Shown here: piece after piece, positions 56,691 to 64,000 of the stretch
Position numbering within the stretch: position 1 is the stretch's first letter
Layout of the letters: every line of letters begins with the position of its first letter
Source: Balaenoptera acutorostrata
Taxonomy: Eukaryota; Chordata; Mammalia; Artiodactyla; Balaenopteridae
Length of the DNA stretch: 64,000 bases
NCBI RefSeq assembly: GCF_949987535.1
Contig: NC_080064.1
Coordinates: forward strand, 40,434,282 to 40,498,281
Direction of reading: 5' to 3'
The notes under the pieces: generated by a model
The model's input: the letters and a program-made list of their open reading frames with translations, nothing else
What the model was told of the DNA's origin: nothing
The model's database searches: none
Translations under genes and position numbers: made by a program

Positions 56691-59600
56691 ATCTTCATAG
56701 CCAGGTTAGATCATTGTAAACAGGATTTTTAAAAATATTCCCTAAAGAACTAAAACAGATCATCCAGTCATTGGCTGAATGCTCCCAGTGACAGAAAGCT
56801 CCCTGCCTTCCACGGAGATAGTATATAAGACAGTATGAGTTATGCTCTGCACGAGGGCACCTGCCCAAAGTAGTGAGTGAGCGCTGAGTGCCATTGTGTC
56901 AGGCTTCAACCTGCTACAGAAAGAAGCACCTTTCTCTAATTCACATGAAGATGCCACAGAGGTTAGCAGAGGCCCTGGTGTTATGAGGCTACCCTTTCCA
57001 CTGCTATATGGCTGTGACCTTTATGAAGTCCTCTTACAATGAGGCAAAACCTCCCTCTTCAGACAGTCCACTCAATAATCCATTTAATAGCTTGGAGCTG
57101 CTACGAACACATTTGCTTCTTCCTCTCCAGTCTCCATGACATCTTTTCTTCTCCAGGTTTCTCAGCCCCTGTTCCTCCTCCTGCTTTAACATGGCTCAGA
57201 TTTCCTACCCCCGCCCATCATCTCCCCTTGCTCTTCTTTGGATACACTGTTGAGTGGTTAGTGGCCCTCTAAGCCGCAGAACCCTGGCCTGACCATTGTA
57301 ACAGGGAGAGTCTGCCCACAGATGGGGTGACTTCATCGCTCTTGAAGGGGAGAAAGTGCAGGTGGAAAATCAGTGCCTCATTCACAGAGATCACCTTGCT
57401 GCTAGCCGTGAAGGAGGTAGACCTGGGAGGCACAAGAACAAGCAGCAGTTTTAGTGGGAGCCAATCGAGGAAAGGGTTTCAGGGATGGGGTGAGGACCAT
57501 CAGTGCCTGTGCTGTTAGGAGTTTGGTAAAGTGAGTAAAGAAAGGTCTTAGTGGATGTGGAAACTGGTCATCGGTGACCTTCATTAGATAAGTTTCAGTT
57601 AATGGATAAATGCCAAATAAGGCAGTAGAGACAGCTCGTGCAGCAGAATGGAGAGCTTGTAGATGGCAGTTACAGGGGGGATATAGTCCAGAAGGTGGAG
57701 GGCAGCGGGTGTGTGTATGTGCTTAAGGATGGGTGAGGTCTGAGTGTGGTTATAGGATAAGCAAAGAGAGGCAGCAGAGAGTTGGAGAGAGGCTGAAACT
57801 GGGAGCAGGAAGATGATTATTGGAGCTATGCCTGGAGGACTCAGGAGAGTCTGAGGTCAAGGGCACAGGTGGAGGGACTGGCCCTGAACAGGTGGACTAA
57901 CACATGTTCCTTAGAGCCTGAGGGAAGGAGAAATAATGTGCACATAGAAAAGGGGGAGACTTCTTTGAAATGAAGACACAGAAAGGATTACTTTTTACAA
58001 GACAAAGAATCTCAGTGCCAATATGTCCCTCAGTCTCTCTCTTCTCCCTTCATCAAATATTTATTGAATCCCTGCCCCCCAGAATTATGGATACAGAGAA
58101 AAACAAGACAAAGCCTTTGTCCTTGCAGAGCTCCCAGTCTGGATAGGGACGGCCCTGCTCTTCACTTGTCGTTCTTCACCAAAGGGACCCAGCCCAGCAC
58201 TGCGCTTGGGCCACTTTCCGCAGTGCCCAAGACATCTTATTTCCTGTAAGTCTCTCTAGATGCTCTTGATTTCCTAATCATTTTGTCAAAGCTGTGCAGG
58301 AGAGAACACAGCTCGCTGAGATGGCTGGACGAGGGAAGAGGAAAAAGTCAGGGATAGACCAAGTGGGGAAGAAATAAAATGTTATTTTAAAGCTGATGGC
58401 CTAAGTCCCCTTCTGGAGAGAACTGTGTGTGTTTGGAAAAATAATTTCAAGACCTCTCTGCAGGTTTGAAAAGGGAAACCCAGAGGACACACGCAGGATA
58501 GTCTATCGCAGTGAAGAGGACAGAAGTGCTTTACACAGGAAGTGGGATGAGTTCTGAGGCTTGGGTGTGGGGAGGAGGGGCCTGAGAATGCCTCAGGTGT
58601 GAGGGGGGGAAGGGAGGGATGGAAGCACCTCGAGAGTAAGGTCTGTGAGCTCCTAAAAATTCATATCTGAATAGAAAAACAAGCAGAGTGCGTTGAGGGT
58701 TGGAAGTGAGGTAAAGACCCTGAACTTCCTGGTGACACTGTGTAATTGTTGGTTTGTGTATGAGACTGGTCCAGTGACCTGGGAGACCCTCAAAGTCAAG
58801 GGCCAGGTCTTGGCTATTTTACATGCAGTAGTTATTACTGAGTCTGAGTAGTTCGGGGTTTTTTGGACCCTGAAGCTTATATAATTTGGAGGTCCCTTTA
58901 AGAAAAAGAATACAAAATTTATAATGAAAAGTAAGAAAGTGAATATTTATTCAAAATGAAGGAACAAATCACAGACTTTTTTAAAATTTCAAAATCCAGA
59001 AAAATCACATTATTTTTATTAATTGTCTGATATACCTCTAGACTACCTTTCTCCAGTATTTCCTGGATTTTCCCTTTGATCATCTCTTCATATGACAACA
59101 ATTTTTGTAAAATGATTTTCCTTTCAGAGAACAGAAAGATAATACGGTCTTTCTTCTAGCATGATTGATCAAAATTGGATTTTTGTTTTCCAGAATTCAG
59201 AAGAGTTCATTTTAGCTTTGGAACTCCTTATTTGTCATGTTTTGTAGAATTTTCAGACTGTTGCTTTAGAAACCTCTATTGAATTTCTTGTATTAGGTGC
59301 TATAAGAATTCAGGGCATCTTGCATTGCCTTGTGCAGTCCTAATCTGCACACTGTCTAGATTGACAGCACTCACTCATCACGTGGTTGCCAATGTCTTTG
59401 CTCTTGAGGCCCTGCACCTTTCGTGACAACGTTGGGTGAGTCGGTCCCGTGGGCAGTGACAGTATTCCTGGAAGCCATTCCTACACTGGGGATGGCTAAC
59501 AATAACTGAACAGTTCACGGGGAGTGGCTGTGAATCACATAAACATAACCCATTAACCCAAACTTCAACTAGACTCCTAAAATGCCTATGGCTACCTCAT

Positions 59601-59756
59601 TGCCTCTGCATTGGAAGGCAAGTGAAGCGAAGGGGAAATTGGAGTGGAAGAGACAATGGTCTTAGAAGACTGCTGTTAAAATCCTCATGCAATTTACAGA
59701 AACGTATCCTCAGGTGAACACAGAACAGGGGAAGGGTCTAGTGCTTCTTGAACATA
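56691..59756. other. About 3 kb of low-repeat intergenic DNA
   Basis: No gene supported on either strand; open frames are short and lack recognisable domains. 58045-58150 ('atatttattgaatccctgcc', 'cagagctcccagtctggata') and 58855-59060 may be old mammalian repeats, not named. Confidence 0.4.
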
Positions 59757-59815
59757 CAATAAATCTCTGGGTCTGGTACATAGTGGACAGGTGCTCAATG
59801 AGTGAATAAACATGA
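59757..59815 (+). mobile_element. MIR or L2 3' tail fragment
   Basis: 'gggtctggtacatagtggac' and 'aggtgctcaatgagtgaata' match the shared MIR/L2 3' end. Confidence 0.7.
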
Positions 59816-61197
59816 AAGGGAGGGAAAGGAGGAAGAAGAGGCTTGAACAGGAGCAATAGCGCTGACGCCTGAAAGGAAGGGGACGCCCGATACGGTTGGT
59901 TGTGGGTGAGGTGTCATCGGTACCTTGCCTGACCCCAGCCGGGAAGTTGGCTTTGCTTGTCCACTGGGGCTTCTGACCTCCTGGGTAAGCTGCCCGTGTT
60001 CCTCCCCTCCCTCCTCTTCACCCCTTCTACTCTGGCCACACAGAGGGCTATATTCTTATCCCTGTGACAGGAAGTTTGCCAGTCACCAAGGCCCCTGTGT
60101 ACCTCTTTGATTTGCAACATTTAAAGGGCATGAAGAGATGCATTCAGAGGCAGGCTTTTAAATCTGAGGTTACCCTAGTGTGAGTCCCAGCTGAAACATC
60201 CTCGCTGGCAGGCACCGCTGAGCTCAGCTGGACGGATGGCAGCATTTGCCCTATAAAACATTGGATGCTTTGCCAATAAACTGTAAAGAAGAAAAGAAAG
60301 CCCCTGTCTAGTTTGAAGTTACAGGGCTGCCTTGGAATGCGCTGACAGAAGCAAAATGTGCCGCTTGCTCCATCAGATCGAAGTCCCCCTGCCCTGCTGA
60401 TGAAAAGGAATATAGTTAACAGTAATGCAGGCCTCTGACACAAGTCCCCACTCAGCAAAGCCACTGGGACTCCGGAGCCTGCCCCAGGTCTCTCCCTTCC
60501 CCACTGAGGCTGGGTGGTTTAGGGTGCCCTCAGGAACTGCTGAAGCTGTTCAGTCTTGGGTACCACAGTCGCTCTCCACTCCACCTCTTTGTGGCCTTGT
60601 TTGTCAACTGGAGCTACTACCACCACAATAAAGAATGGCGATCGGAACCTCTGCAGCCATTACTGTCATTCTTTTAGAGCTGTTTCTTCACCTGTACCCT
60701 TGTTTTTCTGTTTTCCCTGTAACAGTGGTCTTTGAAGGGGAAGTCTCTCCAGCCAGTGAAAACCCCTTCAGTCAGACTTCAGAGGGTCTGGCAATCTACT
60801 GAAAACAGCTTTTTATAAAGTTTACCAAAGGTTAATGCCCTTTCTGATTTTCATATCTATTCTTGATCAGTGTGGCTCATGTTATCCAGGGTCCGGTTGG
60901 AAGACAGTTAAATGGTAGCATCCAGTATCAAGTGTAAAACACCATTCCTCCCAGCCAGCCCACAAACTACAAACATTCCAAGGCAGGAGCCATTGGTCTC
61001 CTACTTTAGGATGAATTCCTTGAGAACCTGAGCATTCTGCTGGAGGGCACCCTGTGAGATCCAGTTTACTTGAGGATTCAAGTGTCAGGAATCTGGGCTC
61101 AGCCATCGGGTTCAAGTCTCAGTCACTGTTTCTCCCCAGGAGACCTAAGAGAACTTATGTAAAAAGGATTCCTGGAAGCATTGCTCTCCCAGAGTTC
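59816..61197. other. Low-repeat intergenic DNA
   Basis: No gene supported; frames of 60-106 codons on both strands show no known domain. Confidence 0.4.
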
Positions 61198-61770
61198 CTG
61201 TCTTAGTTTAGGTTCCCCAAGAACCATCAGACAATTATTTGAGTATAAGTAGTTTATTGAGGGGGTGATCCCAGGAAACTAACCAGAGAAGGAAGGAGGC
61301 CAATAAAGGGTATGTTTTCAAATAGGTTCCCATCATGGGCTACTGGGGTTAAAGCCCACTCAGAGCCAATGTACAGTATACATCTTAGAGTTATCCTGTT
61401 CTAGGGGTGAAGAATCTGAGGTCTTTATCTATCCATTCCCATCAGCCATCGGTTGAGAGTGTTAATTCCAGCCCTTCTGGCCTGCCATGAGGGTTGAGTA
61501 GGCTCCAGCCACTGGAAAAAGCAGAGAATCACAGGTGTTGGCAGTTGGAAATCTGGCCAGTGAGCACAGACATGGTGCATACGAGGTAATAGTGGTGGAA
61601 CACTGACATGTTCCCAAGGTGGACATGCAGGACCTCTCGTGATCCATAAAGAAGACCGCAATCAAGGAAAGGGAGTTTTCATGATCTTCAGAGTGTGATG
61701 ATTGTCTGGATGAGACTCTTGAGTAATCTATTCAGGAAGGAACAGCTAAGAATATAGGAACTGGATCAAC
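61198..61770. mobile_element. Possible old interspersed repeat, unnamed
   Basis: 'tgtcttagtttaggttcccc', 'aagtagtttattgagggggt' and 'gatcccaggaaactaacc' resemble a common mammalian repeat start. Family and right limit are not certain. Confidence 0.45.
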
Positions 61771-61904
61771 CCTACATCCCTAGGCCACTGTGCACTGATA
61801 AGAGTAAGGCGGGGAGCTGGGTTCAGGATAGAAATCCTAGTTCAAAGAGGAATTGGGATCAGAAGGAAGAGAAACTGAGGTATCAATCTGCATTGCTCTA
61901 GATG

Positions 61905-62092
61905 AGTGGTTCTTGATGAAGATGATATCACCCTGTAGGTATTTCAGAAATATGTGGGTCTTTTAAAAATGGCTATCACAATAATTGGGGGGTACTCCTG
62001 CCACTTAGTGGGAAATATTCAGAAATGTCAGGTAGTCCTACACAGCGAAGAATTGTCCAGCATCCCCAAATCCTATCCCTCCACATATTCTT
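61905..62092. mobile_element. MER20-like hAT DNA transposon
   Basis: 'gagtggttcttgatgaagat', 'ataattggggggtactcctg', 'tacacagcgaagaattgtcc' and 'agcatccccaaa' follow MER20 order. The right end is eroded. Confidence 0.75.
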
Positions 62093-63233
62093 AGAAGTGA
62101 AAAACTTATTTATAAATATCTAGAGTTTACAGCTCAACTTCATTTCACATGTAAAATCGAAGTCTTTTTTGCATGATTTAAATATGGAGCAGTTTTTCCC
62201 TAACCCTAACCCTGGGATAATGTGACTTCCTTTTAAATCAAGAGAAAACTAAATTTTGTTCAGAACTCTATTGAGAGTTATACAGAAGTTTAGAAAAGCA
62301 CATCATTCTCAGTTAGTGGTAATATTTCAATCACCAACTCAACATACCTGCCTGAGTCAGTCTGCATTTGTAGGTCTGACATTAATGTAATTTTATAAAG
62401 AGATGAAGGCATATGCTCCTTTATTATATCTTTTTTGTAGTCCTGCCAGAGTATTTACATATGGAAAGACATCTTATTCTGTTTTACGTTACTCCTCTTT
62501 TATTTCTACTTTATAGTATGGTTAGAATAATATTTCTATTTTTAAAAGTTGTACATGTAGGCAAGTTTTATTTTCTGTGAATTTCATATAGATAAGAAAG
62601 TGATCAAATATTTGTTATAAAAAAGGAGTGTGGGGTCTGGTAGGGCTGAGACGCACTGCTCTAAGCTAAATACCAGGAAGAGCAAGAGTAGCTCCAGACG
62701 CCCCCTGCTGGTGGGGAAGCAGCAGCTGCTGCCATCTTCACCCTGCATTGTGCTGACAGATTCTGGAATTTGTCTTCAGATTTTGGTATCTGCTTTAAAA
62801 AGGCTGATCAACAAATCTGATAACTTCCAGATAAGAGTGGCTAAGGTGTCAATGGATCTGAAAACCTTAACCTTAAAAAAAAAAAAAAAAAAAAAAAGTG
62901 GTTGCCAGGGGTTGAAGACATTTACCTTGGAAATGTGATTCAGGAATGAGCAAAGGTGGAATGAGGGACCTAAATCCTATCATTTAATCTCTGAAGGGCT
63001 GAGATGGACAAAGTGATTCCGAGTTGGGGGGATAGGGGAAAGCTAAGACTAGTGGTCCTATGACTGGAACACATTCTTCCAAAATATTAGGGTGAAAATA
63101 TGGTCACTTTTTCAAAAATTAAATCATCAAATTCTCCTTTCCCTCTCCCCTTAGATGAGTTATTTTCTGGAAGTCCAGTATGTCTTTCCTGAGTCTTCCC
63201 TTCATTCGTCTGCTTGTCTAAGTATAAACTTCA
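62093..63233. other. Unclassified intergenic DNA
   Basis: No gene supported. Contains A22 near 62876 and a short 'ccctaaccctaaccctg' at 62199. The 62630-62938 frame has no known domain. Confidence 0.4.
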
Positions 63234-64000
63234 GAGATTGGTTCAAGATGGCGGAGTAGAAGGACGTGCGCTCCCTCCCTCTTGCGAGAGCACCAGAATC
63301 ACAACTAACTGCTCAACAATCATCGACAGGAAGATACTGGAACTCACCAAAAAAGATATCCCACATCCAAAGACAAAGGAGAAGCCACAATGAGGGGTAG
63401 GAGGGGCGCAATCACAGTAAAATCAAATCCCATAACTGCTGGGTGGGTGACTCACAGACTGGAGAACACTTACACCACAGAAGTCCACCCACTGGAGTGA
63501 AGGTTCTGAGCCCCACGTCAGGCTTCCCAACCTGGGGGTCCGGCAACGGGAGGAGGAATTCCTAGAGAATCGGACTTTGAAACCTAGGGGGATTTGATTG
63601 CAAGACTTCAACAGGACTGGGGGAAACAGAGACTCTACTCTTGGAGGACACACACAAAGTAGTGTGCGCACAAGGACCCAGGGGAAGGAGCAGTGACCCA
63701 ACAGGAGACTGAACCAGACCTACCTGCTAGTGTTGGAGAATCTCCTGCAGAGGCAGGGGTGGCTGTGGTTCACTGTGGGGACAAGGACACTGGCAGCAGA
63801 AGTTCTGGGAAGTACTCCTTGGCGTGAGCCCTCCCAGAGTCCGCCATTAGCCCCACCAAAGAGCCCAGGTAGGCTCCAGTGTTGGGTCACCTCAGGCCAA
63901 ACAACCAAAAGGGAGGGAATCCAGCCCCACCCATCAGCAGACAAGCAGATTAAATTTTACTGAGCTCTGCCCACCAGAGCAACAGCCAGCTCTACCCACC
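63234..64000 (+). mobile_element. 5' end of another L1, runs off the right edge
   Basis: 'gagattggttcaagatggcg' begins an L1 5' UTR that matches 5746-6590 closely over its length. Only the 5' UTR is in the window; ORF1 would start about 200 bp beyond. This copy has a single unit where the L1 at 5746 has the 75-bp duplication. Confidence 0.92.

Noticed and set aside
60144..60631. Frames of 68-106 codons in the right intergenic part
   Set aside because: No domain, no splice-consistent context, and no AGBL4 similarity recognised.
62190..62216. Telomere-like 'ccctaaccctaaccctg'
   Set aside because: Only two and a half units; too short to claim an interstitial telomere site.
1..64000. CRISPR arrays, operons or bacterial mobile systems
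   Set aside because: No spaced direct repeats, ribosome-binding sites or dense coding; the DNA is clearly mammalian.

Overview
This window is mammalian nuclear DNA, most likely from a cetacean. It carries tRNA-derived CHR-type SINEs (ruminant-style BovB and Bov-tA are absent), artiodactyl-type L1 elements with a 'caagatggcgg' 5' end, and ancient MIR, L2, MaLR, MER5, MER20 and Tigger copies. Nothing in it looks bacterial or viral. I identify one host gene.

Host gene: the first three coding exons of SPATA6 (spermatogenesis-associated 6) lie on the minus strand. Exon 1 (44757-44807) sits in a CpG island, exon 2 is 19782-19919 and exon 3 is 18619-18667. All have canonical splice sites and join in frame. 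Intron 1 is about 24.8 kb, intron 2 about 1.1 kb, and intron 3 runs off the left edge, so positions 1-18618 are intron 3 and later exons lie outside the window. The promoter region has several GC boxes, an ETS-type site and a perfect CRE (TGACGTCA). It also has a TATA box pointing the other way, which could drive a divergent transcript. Positions from about 45250 to 64000 are upstream intergenic DNA; in human this side faces AGBL4.

Intron 3 (1-18618): degenerate L1 with a young L1 3' end inserted in it, a CHR SINE, and a nearly full-length L1 (5746-12743) whose 15-bp target-site duplication shows that about 1 kb of non-L1 DNA was carried in as a 3' transduction. A Tigger-type MITE, MIR and older L1 remnants follow. 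Intron 2 holds an L2 fragment.

Intron 1 (19920-44756): a SINE inserted in a MIR, a SINE inserted in an L1, a younger L1 (26077-32260) nested inside an older L1 with recognisable target duplication, many L1 fragments, and a SINE that carried about 100 bp of downstream DNA (41653-42053). A less repetitive stretch leads up to exon 1.

Upstream region (45200-64000): MIR, minus-strand L1, four MaLR-like LTRs on both strands, more CHR SINEs, a MER5-like element split by a 350-bp AT-rich expansion, MER20, sizeable unclassified stretches, and the 5' end of another L1 running off the right edge.

The biology here is one testis gene promoter set in a dense, multiply nested retrotransposon landscape. 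I found no evidence for a new gene system. The most informative observations are the L1 and SINE 3' transductions, the nested insertions that date one another, and the CRE plus opposing TATA box at the SPATA6 promoter. Repeat family names come from recognising consensus features by eye; no database was searched.
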